In this document: positions 24,368-33,267 of the stretch, piece by piece | Position numbering within the stretch: the stretch's first letter is position 1 | How the letters are laid out: each line of letters opens with the position of its first letter | Source: a virus | DNA length: 59,268 nucleotides | Reading direction: 5' to 3' (one strand) | Virus record (IMG/VR): IMGVR_UViG_3300038456_000415 | Location: 1 to 59,268 of that record | Notes under the pieces: model-generated | Databases searched by the model: none | The model's input: only the letters and a program-made list of their open reading frames with translations | Told to the model about the DNA's origin: nothing | Made by a program: the position numbers and the translations under genes

Positions 24368-25543
24368 ATGAGCCGCCCACCAGCCATGACCAGGGCCGAG
24401 AAGCAGGAATACGAGGCCGAAGCACGGGAAGGGGTGATGGGCGCCGCTCTCGCCGAGCGGCATAAGGTGGCAGCTGCCACCGAACGTCACAGACAGGATA
24501 CGTCCCGGAACCGTGTGGTGGCCCTGGCCCTCACACGGGACCGGGTGTTCCTGGAACAGTTCGAGGAGGTGTGTAGGGCGTTCATCAAGCCCGCAACCCC
24601 TCGTGGGTACGCGCTCAAGAAGGCCTCAGGCAAGCCGGCCAAGCGGGTGCTCAACCTCCTGCTCTCGGACCTGCACTTCGGGTCAGACCTCGACCCCTCG
24701 GAGGGGCTCCAGCTCTTCGACGCCCACGTCGAGGCCCGTCGGCTGGCCTGGGTCATTCTCCAGGCCGCGGAGTTCAAGCGTGACCACCGCGCCGAGACCG
24801 AGCTTCACGTCCACCTCATCGGTGACATCATCCAGAACCAGCTCTTCGACGCCCGGGACGGGAAGCCTCTGGCCCAGCAGGTGCTCGCGAGCATGCAGTA
24901 CCTCGGCATGGCCATCGAGTTCCTGGCCCAGCACTTCCCCAAGGTCGTGGTTCGCTGCACGCCAGGCAATCACGGGCGCAACAAGGCCCGCCACATGCAG
25001 CGCGCCACGCTGCAGAAGTGGGACGCCATCGAGACCGACGTCTACGCCGGTGCCCGCGCCTGGTGCCGGACCCTCAAGAACGTGGAGTTCCACATCCCCA
25101 AGACGCCCTACTACAAGGTCGACTACTGGGGGAAGAAGGCGTTCTTCACGCACGGGGACACCGTCATCGCCCCCGGAAATCCCGGGAAGAGCCTCAACGT
25201 GGGCTCGATGAACGCCCAGATTGACGCCCTCAACGCGCGCATCGTCAACCTCGGGGAGACACCCGAGCAGTTCAGCCTCGTGGCCGTGGGGCACGTGCAC
25301 ACGGGCTCGGTCACGCACCTTCCCAATGGGGGCGTCTTCCTCAGCAACGCGTGCCTCATCCCCCCGGATAGCTACGCGAACAGCATCGGCATCTTCTCGT
25401 GCACGTGCGGGCAGTGGCTGTGGGAAAGCGTGCCCGGGCACATCATCGGGGACCAACGCTTCATCACCATCGACCCCCAGGTGGACGACGACGCTAGCCT
25501 CGAGAACATCGTCGCTCCGTACCTCCCAGGCGATGAGCTTTAA
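24368..25543 (+). CDS. Second calcineurin-like metallophosphoesterase
   Basis: A 391-residue protein starting directly after the previous stop codon. After a helical N-terminal 90 residues come the metallophosphoesterase motifs: SDLH (D101, H103), IGDII (D153), PGNHG (N201, H202), THGDT and GHVH. It differs from the gp47-like enzyme at 7575 in having a longer N-terminus and an inserted helical lid, and resembles stand-alone phage phosphoesterases. The substrate (nuclease or phosphodiesterase) is unknown. Confidence 0.7.
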   Translation: MSRPPAMTRAEKQEYEAEAREGVMGAALAERHKVAAATERHRQDTSRNRVVALALTRDRVFLEQFEEVCRAFIKPATPRGYALKKASGKPAKRVLNLLLSDLHFGSDLDPSEGLQLFDAHVEARRLAWVILQAAEFKRDHRAETELHVHLIGDIIQNQLFDARDGKPLAQQVLASMQYLGMAIEFLAQHFPKVVVRCTPGNHGRNKARHMQRATLQKWDAIETDVYAGARAWCRTLKNVEFHIPKTPYYKVDYWGKKAFFTHGDTVIAPGNPGKSLNVGSMNAQIDALNARIVNLGETPEQFSLVAVGHVHTGSVTHLPNGGVFLSNACLIPPDSYANSIGIFSCTCGQWLWESVPGHIIGDQRFITIDPQVDDDASLENIVAPYLPGDEL

Positions 25544-26006
25544 GGCCACAGCGGCGCGCATGACCTCTCATGAGGACGACGTGCTCGAGATGACTGCGCT
25601 CCGCTCGCGCATCGAGAAGGAACTCGGGGACGTCCGCGGGGTAGTCACGGGCTCCCTCAGCGAACTCGAAGGGGCGAAGGTGAATCTCCACCGCTCCCGG
25701 GAGCGCCTGGATGCTCTCCTCTCGGCTTTGCGCTTCATGAAGGACGAAGCCGACATCGTCAGCCTCTCTGAGTACCAGAAGGTGAGAACGCTCTTTGAAG
25801 ACAACAAGGGTCTTGTAGCCCAGTACGAGACCATCTCGGATGCGGCCAAGAAGAGGGGCTTCGCCGCCGCCGAATCCGTGAAGAAACTCGTTCAGCAGCT
25901 GACCGACCTCGAGGAGGCACTAGGTACCCATGGCAAAGTCCTCACCCTACCGCAGAGAGAGGTCATCGACGCCGAAGAAGAAAACGCAGACGATGACGAC
26001 GAGTGA
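25533..26006 (+). CDS. Coiled-coil protein of unknown function
   Basis: A 157-residue protein. ATG 25533 overlaps the previous stop; a second ATG at 25560 is an alternative. It is almost entirely helical and charged, with heptads over residues 25-130 and an acidic tail (EEENADDDDE). No family recognised. Confidence 0.5.
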   Translation: MSFKATAARMTSHEDDVLEMTALRSRIEKELGDVRGVVTGSLSELEGAKVNLHRSRERLDALLSALRFMKDEADIVSLSEYQKVRTLFEDNKGLVAQYETISDAAKKRGFAAAESVKKLVQQLTDLEEALGTHGKVLTLPQREVIDAEEENADDDDE

Positions 26007-26220
26007 GGCGCAAAAGAGAATCGCGTCCGACCCAGACTTCGTGAACCTGAAGCGCTACGGGTACAGCCTCGCCACCGTCATGTCCCAGTTCCCCGATGGG
26101 TGCCCGGACAAGGTCATCGCTGCCGCGCTCCTCATCACCGAGGACGATGTCCGCACCATGAAGGATGAAGTTGCCCTCAGGCTCCGGGAACTCATGAAGG
26201 TGGACGTGGACGATGGCTAG
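25993..26220 (+). CDS. Small hypothetical protein
   Basis: A 75-residue protein from ATG 25993, overlapping the previous stop by 14 nt. An upstream in-frame ATG at 25930 has AGGAGG 12 nt before it and would add 21 basic residues, so the start is uncertain. The body SDPDFVNLKRYGYSLATVMS could be a small helix-turn-helix. No family recognised. Confidence 0.45.
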   Translation: MTTSEAQKRIASDPDFVNLKRYGYSLATVMSQFPDGCPDKVIAAALLITEDDVRTMKDEVALRLRELMKVDVDDG

Positions 26221-26434
26221 CCCCAAGCAGGCCACACCTTGCGTTCACGACAGCGTCTCCTTCGACGCCAAGACCGGCACCTACTACATCACGTGCAACG
26301 TCTGCGCCGCGAAGTGGATGGCCGTGGTCGAGGGTGATGCCCCTCGTTACGAGGCCATGTTCCAGGGCTACGGGGTGAACGAAGAGCGGAGGTCGCCTTT
26401 TTACATCAAGCCTTTACCGAATCGTGTGAATTGA
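26213..26434 (+). CDS. Small Cys/His protein
   Basis: A 73-residue protein; ATG 26213 overlaps the previous stop. It has C10/H12 and CNVC (about 29-32), a possible zinc site, with a beta-rich core (TGTYYITCNVCAAKWMAVVEG). Function unknown. Confidence 0.5.
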   Translation: MASPKQATPCVHDSVSFDAKTGTYYITCNVCAAKWMAVVEGDAPRYEAMFQGYGVNEERRSPFYIKPLPNRVN

Positions 26435-26442
26435 GGTATAGT
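26432..26442 (+). promoter_or_regulatory. Extended -10 promoter of the DNA polymerase gene
   Basis: TGAGGTATAGT; the ATG at 26454 is 11 nt after the -10 box and has no Shine-Dalgarno. TTTACC (26413-26418) may be a weak -35 box. The leader would be about 4-5 nt. Confidence 0.65.
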
Positions 26443-26453
26443 AGCACCAAGCC

Positions 26454-29400
26454 ATGCTCAATTTCGTCTCACCCCACGTCCACCAGGCTAGCTTTGACAG
26501 CGGTTCGACGCCCAAGACGTTCCTCGACAGGGAACTCGAGCTGGGCACGGGCGCGCTCGTCACGACCGACCATGGCACCCTCCAGGCGGCGCGCGAGGTC
26601 TTCGACCTAGCCAAGGAGAACGGCCTCAACCCCATCATCGGACTGGAGGCTTTTTTTCGCGATGACGACTGCCCGCTCCTGAAGAAGGGCGGCTACATCA
26701 AGGGCACGCGCTACCGCAGCGTCAAGGACGGCAGCGTCAAGGACGCCGAGAAATGGGAGAAGCTCAGCGACAAGGACAAACTCGGGTACGTGCCCGAGAC
26801 TGGTTTCTTCAATTATTTTAAATATGCACACTTGACGATGCACTTCATGGATGCCGAGGCCTACGAGACGGGTGTGCGCCTGCTCAGCGCCGCTGACGCC
26901 CGGGCCGAGAAGCACGGGAGTGAGCGCAAGCCCCTCTTCGGGTGGAAGGAACTGGAGGAGCTGGGCTCGAAGAACGTCACCTTCGGCAGCGGGTGCCTCA
27001 TCGGCATGGTGCAGCGCCACATGCTGGGGAGCGGCAAGGGCTTCACGGCTGGCAACAACGCCCAGATGGCGCTCTGGTACTACCAGCGCCTGCGGTCCAT
27101 CGTGAAGCCGGGCAACTTCCTCGTGGAGGCGTTCCCACACGTGTGCGACCGCAACTGGGAGAGCAAGGTCGTCATCGACTACCAGGACGGCACCAGCGAG
27201 ACCTTCCCCGACTGGAAGAAGGTCAAGACCAACGAGGGCGAACTCAAGGCCGAGGCCCTCGCCGAGGTCTTCAACACCAAGGGTAGCAAGCACGAGACCC
27301 TCTTCGAGGTCATGGAGAACCGCGCCTGGGTGGTGCGCGAGGGCAAGGTCATGAAGGTCGTGCGTCACGACCAGGGCTACGTCCAGAACGAGTGCCGGCC
27401 CTGGTGCCCGAGCGGGGACGTGCAGAAGGACTGCAACCGCCTGGTCATGGACTTGGCGGCCATGCACGGTGACCCCGTGATGGTGAGCGACGACAGCCAC
27501 TACGCGCGCCCCGACGAGAAGGTCGTCCAGAACGTGCGCCTCAACTCGAACGGGAGCTGGCGCTTCTACGGCAGCCACCACCGGCAGAGCAGCGAGGAGA
27601 GCTTCGCCTACTTCCGGGACGTCATGGGCATCCCCGAGGCCACCTTCCAGAGCTGGGTCGAAAACAGCCACGCCTGGGCGGCACGCTTCAAGGACTTCAG
27701 CTTCAACACGCGCCTGAGCCTGCCCACGAAGTTCTACCCCGGGGACAACTTCGAGAGGGCCATGTCCCTCATCGCCAAGCACGGGCGCATGAACTGGGGG
27801 GACAAGGGGTACGTGGACCGCCTCGGCTCCGAGCTTCAGCTCCTGCACAAGAACGGCACCGTGGACCTGCTGCCGTACTTCTTCGTGGCAGAGGAGGTGT
27901 GCGACTTCTTCACGAAGAAGGGGCTGCTCACCGGCCCGGGCCGAGGCTCCGCCGCGGGCATGCTCTTCTCGTACCTGCTGAGTATCACGCACGTCGACCC
28001 CCTGAAGTACGGCCTCAGCCAGGAGCGCTTCCTGACCTTGGACCGCATCAAGGGCGGCAAGCTCCCGGACATCGACCAGGACCTGCAAAAGCACCAGCGC
28101 CACCTCCTCATCGACCCCGAGAGCGGGTGGCTGAAGTCCCGCTTCCCGGACCACTATTCGCAAATCAGCGTCGACACCAAGTTGTCCCTGCGCAACAGCG
28201 TCAAGGACGTGTCCCGCTTTACCGCCAAGGACGGGCGCGTGCCCGCAGCCGTCGAGGCGCTGACGAAGAAGTTCGCCAAGGCCCCGCAGGGCATCGAGGA
28301 CTACGACTTCGTGTACGGCTACGAGGACGCCGACGGCAAGCGCCAGCCCGGGAGCCTCGAGTGGGACAAGCCGCTCATGGAGTACGCCCGGAAGTACCCC
28401 CACGAGTGGTCCATCGTGGACCGCTGCCTGGGCATGGCCAGGAACAAGGGCCGCCACCCCTGCGCCTTCGTCATCACGAACGAGCCCATCGCGAACTTCA
28501 TCCCCATGATGAGGGTCAGCGACATCCAGGTCACCCAGTACACGGCCAAGAGCGTCGAGGCCGTCGGCGGGCTGAAGATGGACTATCTGGGGGTGAACTC
28601 CCTGGACGACATCGCCAACTGCATCAAGCTCATCCGCGAGAGCGTCTCCGACCCCAAGTGCGAGCACTGCCCCAGCGGCTTCTGCAGTGCCCACATCTTC
28701 AACGGGGAGCTGCATGACTATTACATCGACGGCAAGCCCGTGCCCTGGTTCCGGATAGTGCCCTTCAAGGGCAACTTCTACGACATCTGGGACCTGCCGC
28801 AGGACCAGGCCGTGTTCCGGGACATCTGCGAGGGCAGGACCGAGACCGTGTTCCAGTTCAACACCTCGAGCGCCAAGAAGTGGTTCAAGGAGTTCAACCA
28901 CGTGCGCTTCGTCGACGCCGACGGGGAGGTGCACAAGGCCCTCGACACCGACGAGGCCCTGGCCGCCTTCACGGCCCTGGACCGCCCCGGCCCCCTGGAC
29001 TACTACGTCGGCAGGGACGCGAACGGCGAGGGTGGCCACAACATGCTCGTCGAGTACGCGCGCCGCGCCTCCGGGCTGAAGCCCACGGGGAACATGCCCA
29101 TCCTCGACAAGCTCCTCCCGGAGACCCTGGGCATCATCGTCTACCAGGAGCAGCTCCAGCGCATCTTCCAGACCGTGGGGCAGACAACGCCCGCGCAGGC
29201 GGATGCGTTCCGGGTGCACATCAGCAAGAAGCAGATGGAGAAGGTCTACAAGGACAAGGCCCTCTTCATGCCCGGCGCCATCAAGGCCATGTCTGAGCAA
29301 GATGCGAGCAACCTCTGGGATTCGATGGAGACCTTCGGCAAGTATGGCTTCAACAAGAGCCACGCCGTGTGCTACGCCAGCAAGACGGGCTACGCGTGCG

Positions 29401-30485
29401 CATGGCTGAAGCACCACTACCCCCTGCAGTGGTGGACGGCCGTGCTCAGGAACGCGGACAAGAACGAGGTCAGCGAGGACTTCTGGCCCTACTGTGGGAA
29501 ACTCGTGCTCATGCCCGACGTGGTCAAGAGCGGACCCCACTTCCAGGTCGAGGGCGACCACATCCGCGCCCCCATTAGCCTCCTCGCGGGCATCGGCGAG
29601 AAGGCGCATGAGCAGCTCCTCGCGGGCTTCCCCTATAAGGACATTGACGACCTCTGCCAGAAGATTCAGGAGCGCAAGAAGACGGCGCGCTCGGCCCTGC
29701 ACCGGGGCGTCATCTACACCCTCATCCAGGGCGGGGCCATGGATAGCCTCTTCCCCGAGGGCGAACCCGTCTTCAACCAGCTGACGCTCTTCGAAATCGC
29801 GCTCGCCAAGGCCACGGGCAAGAAGCTCGTGAAGGTGGACATGAAGAAGTTCGCGGACGTGAGCCAGCTCGTGCGCTACCAGATGCGCAAGGCCGTGCTC
29901 CCCATCTACAGCACCGACCTCATCCCCGTCATCGTGGACATGCGCGTCCAGGGGGTGAGCATAGAGCCACACAAGGACGCCTTCGGGGTCGCGACCCCGC
30001 ACGCGTACACGCACATCCGACGCTCGGACGCGCGCGGCCAGGTCTACGACCAGAAGGTGGTGCTCGTCGACGGCCCCACGTACGGGCTCCTCCGGAAGGA
30101 GGATGGCGCCGAGAAGGGGGAGCTGGTGGCCGTCGTCGGGTACGTGAAATCCGCGAGGAAATTCAGCTATGCCGGCGGTGACCAGGGGTCCAAGCAGGCC
30201 CTCGAGGTGGTCATCGACGTCGGGGGCTTCGACTACAAGCTCGTGCGCTGGCCCGGCCGCGACGGCCGTCTCGCGAGCAAGTACACGGAGCAATCCCTAA
30301 TTGGTGGTATAGTCATTGCCGTGGCTACCAAGTACGACGCCAAGAAGGACTTCGTCGTCGAAGACCTCCGCGTCATCCAGGAGCCCTTCAGTCTCAAATC
30401 CGAGGAATCCCCCGCGGACGAAAAGGAGAAGAACAATGGCCAAGAAGCCCTCGCGCACACAAGACTTGCAGCAACTGCCGGTTGA
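26454..30485 (+). CDS. dnaE: C-family replicative DNA polymerase, DnaE-like with PHP domain
   Basis: A 1343-residue polymerase III alpha-type enzyme. The N-terminal PHP domain keeps likely metal ligands (H8, H10, D39, H40, E65, D347, H349), so proofreading by PHP is plausible. The palm has GPGRGSAAG (494-502) and PDIDQD (538-543; D539, D541). The fingers contain ETLGIIVYQEQLQRIFQ and YGFNKSHAVCYA, followed by HhH and OB regions. It is longer than the Escherichia coli enzyme because of extra segments around residues 80-340. It probably replicates the phage genome with the helicase, primase and ssDNA-binding protein encoded nearby. Confidence 0.9.
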   Translation: MLNFVSPHVHQASFDSGSTPKTFLDRELELGTGALVTTDHGTLQAAREVFDLAKENGLNPIIGLEAFFRDDDCPLLKKGGYIKGTRYRSVKDGSVKDAEKWEKLSDKDKLGYVPETGFFNYFKYAHLTMHFMDAEAYETGVRLLSAADARAEKHGSERKPLFGWKELEELGSKNVTFGSGCLIGMVQRHMLGSGKGFTAGNNAQMALWYYQRLRSIVKPGNFLVEAFPHVCDRNWESKVVIDYQDGTSETFPDWKKVKTNEGELKAEALAEVFNTKGSKHETLFEVMENRAWVVREGKVMKVVRHDQGYVQNECRPWCPSGDVQKDCNRLVMDLAAMHGDPVMVSDDSHYARPDEKVVQNVRLNSNGSWRFYGSHHRQSSEESFAYFRDVMGIPEATFQSWVENSHAWAARFKDFSFNTRLSLPTKFYPGDNFERAMSLIAKHGRMNWGDKGYVDRLGSELQLLHKNGTVDLLPYFFVAEEVCDFFTKKGLLTGPGRGSAAGMLFSYLLSITHVDPLKYGLSQERFLTLDRIKGGKLPDIDQDLQKHQRHLLIDPESGWLKSRFPDHYSQISVDTKLSLRNSVKDVSRFTAKDGRVPAAVEALTKKFAKAPQGIEDYDFVYGYEDADGKRQPGSLEWDKPLMEYARKYPHEWSIVDRCLGMARNKGRHPCAFVITNEPIANFIPMMRVSDIQVTQYTAKSVEAVGGLKMDYLGVNSLDDIANCIKLIRESVSDPKCEHCPSGFCSAHIFNGELHDYYIDGKPVPWFRIVPFKGNFYDIWDLPQDQAVFRDICEGRTETVFQFNTSSAKKWFKEFNHVRFVDADGEVHKALDTDEALAAFTALDRPGPLDYYVGRDANGEGGHNMLVEYARRASGLKPTGNMPILDKLLPETLGIIVYQEQLQRIFQTVGQTTPAQADAFRVHISKKQMEKVYKDKALFMPGAIKAMSEQDASNLWDSMETFGKYGFNKSHAVCYASKTGYACAWLKHHYPLQWWTAVLRNADKNEVSEDFWPYCGKLVLMPDVVKSGPHFQVEGDHIRAPISLLAGIGEKAHEQLLAGFPYKDIDDLCQKIQERKKTARSALHRGVIYTLIQGGAMDSLFPEGEPVFNQLTLFEIALAKATGKKLVKVDMKKFADVSQLVRYQMRKAVLPIYSTDLIPVIVDMRVQGVSIEPHKDAFGVATPHAYTHIRRSDARGQVYDQKVVLVDGPTYGLLRKEDGAEKGELVAVVGYVKSARKFSYAGGDQGSKQALEVVIDVGGFDYKLVRWPGRDGRLASKYTEQSLIGGIVIAVATKYDAKKDFVVEDLRVIQEPFSLKSEESPADEKEKNNGQEALAHTRLAATAG
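30303..30313 (+). promoter_or_regulatory. Extended -10 promoter inside the 3' end of dnaE
   Basis: GGTGGTATAGT; it can serve the gene at 30436 with a leader of about 115 nt. An in-frame GTG at 30321 lies 7 nt after the -10 box, in the same context as the leaderless start at 22509, so a 54-residue C-terminal polymerase fragment is possible. Confidence 0.5.
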
Positions 30486-31314
30486 GGATGTCCAGACAGC
30501 CGTAGGACCGGAGGCCGTGGACGAGGTCCTGGCCGCGGGGAACCCCATCGCTGAACTCGTGTACGGCATCAAGGCACGCAAGGCCCTCGTGGCCAAGGAC
30601 CCCGAGGAGTTCCCGCCGCGGACACGCACGGGGCTCGTCTCCGCGCAGGCCGAGGCCCGGGAGGAGCTTCTCGTGGCCGAGCAGAACTACGCCCAGTACG
30701 TCAAGGATGCCGCCGTCGCCGGGGTCATCACCAGCTCCGACCCCAAGCGTGTCCAGGAGTTCCTCGCGCTCGCTCAGGAGGTTTCCGCCCAGCCGCTTGT
30801 GGTCGTGGCCTGCGACGAGATGTACGACCGCCTCGCGACTGCGGGTGAGGTAGGCCTGGGGCCCACGCGCCAGTTCGGGGCCGGGCAGCTCGGCATCATC
30901 CTCGAGGAGTACGCCGCCATCGGCCGGGAGCTGCAGTTCACGAGCCTGGCGTCGCCGCGCTGGAGCTACGACGTCATCGTGCCCACGCACAAGGACTTCG
31001 TGGCCGCCATCCGGACCGCGATACGTGCGGGTGGAGACGGAGATTCCATGAACCGCGCCTTCATCCGCCTGCAGGCGTACCGGAAGGCCCTCGAGGTCGG
31101 CTACTCCACGTCCCTGGTGCCGGTCCTCATCGTGGGCTCCTCGCCCGAGGAGGCCCCCTTCCTGCAGAAGCAGCTCTTCAATGTCTGTGTCACCATCGAC
31201 CTGGAGCCCGGCGAGGCCCCCAGCGCGGAGGTCGTGAAGTCTTTCTTCAAGTCCATGGTCAAGACCGCCAAGCGCTACGACGCCAACCAGGTGCAGGCCT
31301 CGGCTGTGGTATAG
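30436..31314 (+). CDS. Hypothetical protein in the replication operon
   Basis: A 292-residue protein. AAAAGGAG lies 7 nt before ATG 30436, which overlaps the polymerase gene by 50 nt. The N-terminal 60 residues are hydrophilic; the rest is alpha/beta with VEQNYAQYV-like helices and a hydrophobic strand (SLVPVLIVGSSPEEAPFLQK). The position between polymerase and ssDNA-binding protein suggests a replication accessory role, but no domain was recognised. Confidence 0.55.
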   Translation: MAKKPSRTQDLQQLPVEDVQTAVGPEAVDEVLAAGNPIAELVYGIKARKALVAKDPEEFPPRTRTGLVSAQAEAREELLVAEQNYAQYVKDAAVAGVITSSDPKRVQEFLALAQEVSAQPLVVVACDEMYDRLATAGEVGLGPTRQFGAGQLGIILEEYAAIGRELQFTSLASPRWSYDVIVPTHKDFVAAIRTAIRAGGDGDSMNRAFIRLQAYRKALEVGYSTSLVPVLIVGSSPEEAPFLQKQLFNVCVTIDLEPGEAPSAEVVKSFFKSMVKTAKRYDANQVQASAVV

Positions 31315-31315
31315 T
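31305..31315 (+). promoter_or_regulatory. Extended -10 promoter of the ssDNA-binding protein gene
   Basis: TGTGGTATAGT, overlapping the previous stop codon; 59 nt before ATG 31375, which has AGGAG. The leader is C/A-rich and apparently unstructured. Confidence 0.7.
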
Positions 31316-31374
31316 CAACGCATACCCTCACCCCAAACCCACCCCCCAACACACCAACTCAGGAGAACTCCCCC

Positions 31375-32583
31375 ATGGCATTCGTCAAAGCTAACTACAA
31401 CGAGAACACCGGCGGTCGCATCTGGTCCATCAAGGCCGGAGACCGCGGCGAGACCGGACACAACCTCTACCGCGTCCTCCCGCCGTACGGCAAGCAGGCT
31501 GCCAGCCAGAAGTACATCGTCTACGGGGCCCAGCACTTCGGGTACTCCGGGATTGACCCCTTCGAGCCCAATGGCGACCCCAAGGCCCGCCCCTTCAAGT
31601 GCGTCAAGGAGGAGGACTACAAGACGAAGATGGTCACGGTCGAGTGCGCCGAGTGCACGAACCGCGACGCCTACCTCGCCAAGAAGGCGAAGCTCGAGGC
31701 GGAGCTGAAGGTCCAGGGCGCCACCGACGAGCAAATCCGGGCGGACAAGGGCATCGAGCAGCTCAACTCCTGGCTCCGGCAGCACAACATCGACAGCAAG
31801 CACTACATCGCCGTCATGAACGAGAAGCGCGAGTTCGGCGTGCTCAAGGTGCCGACCAAGGCCAAGAAGAAGCTCGTGCAGCTCATCAAGGACCTCAACA
31901 CGAAGGAGAAGCTCGACGCCACCGACGTCGACCAGGGCGTGTGGTTCGACTTCCAGCGCACGGGCGAGGGCTTCACGAACACCGTCTACGACGTCGAACT
32001 GGTCTACGGTGACCAGGTGCTGCCCGACGGCCGGCGCGTGAAGGTGCTCAACACCGTGCCCCTGAGCGTGGAGGAGCAGAACCAGGCCATCAAGGTCCTC
32101 CCCGAGCTTCAGGACATCATCCCCGTCATCAGCGCTGAGCAGATTCAGCAGCTCGTGAACTCCAACGGCGAGCCCGAGGTCGTGGACGCCATCATGAACG
32201 CGGGCCAGAAGAAGGGCACCGCGGAGCGCCTGTCACGCCCCGCCCAGGAGGGTGTCAGCCGACCCACGTTTATCCCTCCGCCTGTGCGGGCGGAGGCTCC
32301 GGCCCCTGTCGCTGTCCAGGCGCCGGCACCGGCACCCGCGGCCGAGACCCAGGAACAGCGGGAGTTCCGCGAGTTCCAGGAGTTCAAGGCCTCGCAGCGC
32401 GCCAAGGCTGTCACCGCTGCCCCGGTCGCGACCGCGGCCGCATCAGCTCCGGCCCCACAGGCAGCTGCTGTCACGCAACCCGTGGGCTTCCGCCCCCCGG
32501 CGGAGACGGGCCCCATGAACGCGGACAGCTTCGCGGCCGCCTGGGGCTTCACAGCCGGCTCCCCAGCCGGGGCAACCAAGTAG
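31375..32583 (+). CDS. Single-stranded DNA-binding protein, T4 gp32-like
   Basis: A 402-residue protein. The core (residues 20-220) follows the gp32 style: NLYRVLPPYG, a conserved His/aromatic strand, C77 plus CAEC (92-95) as a probable zinc site, a helical insert and HYIAVMNEK/FGVLKVP OB-fold strands, then WFDFQRTGEG. The C-terminal 140 residues are Ala/Pro/Gln-rich and disordered, as in protein-recruiting tails, although less acidic. It should coat ssDNA for the polymerase and recombinase. Its own promoter and long leader fit abundant expression. Confidence 0.65.
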   Translation: MAFVKANYNENTGGRIWSIKAGDRGETGHNLYRVLPPYGKQAASQKYIVYGAQHFGYSGIDPFEPNGDPKARPFKCVKEEDYKTKMVTVECAECTNRDAYLAKKAKLEAELKVQGATDEQIRADKGIEQLNSWLRQHNIDSKHYIAVMNEKREFGVLKVPTKAKKKLVQLIKDLNTKEKLDATDVDQGVWFDFQRTGEGFTNTVYDVELVYGDQVLPDGRRVKVLNTVPLSVEEQNQAIKVLPELQDIIPVISAEQIQQLVNSNGEPEVVDAIMNAGQKKGTAERLSRPAQEGVSRPTFIPPPVRAEAPAPVAVQAPAPAPAAETQEQREFREFQEFKASQRAKAVTAAPVATAAASAPAPQAAAVTQPVGFRPPAETGPMNADSFAAAWGFTAGSPAGATK

Positions 32584-32655
32584 TCCGACGGGCGGGACCG
32601 GCGCGCTCGAGGGCGCAAAATCTCAAGGGCACGCCGGCCCCGGCCGACCACAGCC
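32584..32655 (+). other. GC-rich intergenic leader with hairpin potential
   Basis: The 72-nt gap can pair CCGGCG (about 32599) with CGCCGG (about 32634), with an inner GCGC/GCGC stem. The next gene has no Shine-Dalgarno. It could act as an attenuator, a translation control or simply a terminator without a T-run. Confidence 0.3.
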
Positions 32656-33234
32656 ATGGAAAACGAGAGCTTCATCATCGTCCCTCGGGGTAACCCCGGG
32701 CTGAAGGCGCTGCAGCTGAACATGCAGGACGTCACCGTCGCGGAGCAGCGCATCGGTGAAATCGCGTACATGACGTCGCAGAAGGCCCCCGAACTGTTGT
32801 CCGTCTTCAACAGGGCCTTTCTGGAGCTGACGCGCATGCTCGCGTGGCTGGAGATGGAATCCGGCTCGGCCTCCAGGCATGTGAACCTGAGGAGAAGCGA
32901 GTTGCTCCTGGACATCGCCCCCAGAGTGCTCGCCGACAGAGGGCTGGCGACCAGCAAGGACCTCCGGGACGCGGTCGTGGATTCCGATGTCCAGTACCAG
33001 GAGTGCCTCGAGCGTCAGGGTACCATCAAGGCCTATCAGGAGCTGCTCAAGGGCAAGTCCAAAGCCCTGGAGATGGCGTACACGTCCGTGAAGAAGATAC
33101 TCGGGGAGCGCCCCATGGGTGGCGGTGGTGGTTACAACCCCAACGTCCACACCCCGGAACAGAGGGAATCCCTGGACGAACCCGGCCAGAACGAAAGCCG
33201 GCCCACTAGCGGTTTCACCAAGGCCCGGTACTAG
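32656..33234 (+). CDS. Helical protein of unknown function in the recombination operon
   Basis: A 192-residue protein from ATG 32656. It is helical over residues 25-150 (AEQRIGEIAYMTSQKAPELL, QYQECLERQGTIKAYQELLK), with a Gly-rich, disordered C-terminus. It lies between the ssDNA-binding protein and the RecA-like protein, where T4-type phages place mediators or helicase loaders, but no homology was recognised. Confidence 0.55.
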   Translation: MENESFIIVPRGNPGLKALQLNMQDVTVAEQRIGEIAYMTSQKAPELLSVFNRAFLELTRMLAWLEMESGSASRHVNLRRSELLLDIAPRVLADRGLATSKDLRDAVVDSDVQYQECLERQGTIKAYQELLKGKSKALEMAYTSVKKILGERPMGGGGGYNPNVHTPEQRESLDEPGQNESRPTSGFTKARY

Positions 33235-33237
33235 GTC

Positions 33238-33248
33238 TGTGGTATATT
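33238..33248 (+). promoter_or_regulatory. Extended -10 promoter of the recombinase gene
   Basis: TGTGGTATATT, 19 nt before ATG 33268; AAGGAG lies between. No -35 box seen. Confidence 0.65.
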
Positions 33249-33267
33249 TGCCCCAAGGAGAAATACA

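Noticed and set aside
26607-30293. Very long open frame (over 1200 codons) opposite the DNA polymerase gene
   Set aside because: It is the antisense shadow of GC-rich coding sequence; the sense strand encodes clear polymerase motifs.
26454-30485. Intein or intron in the polymerase gene
   Set aside because: The extra length is spread through the N-terminal half; no intein splice motifs or homing domain seen.
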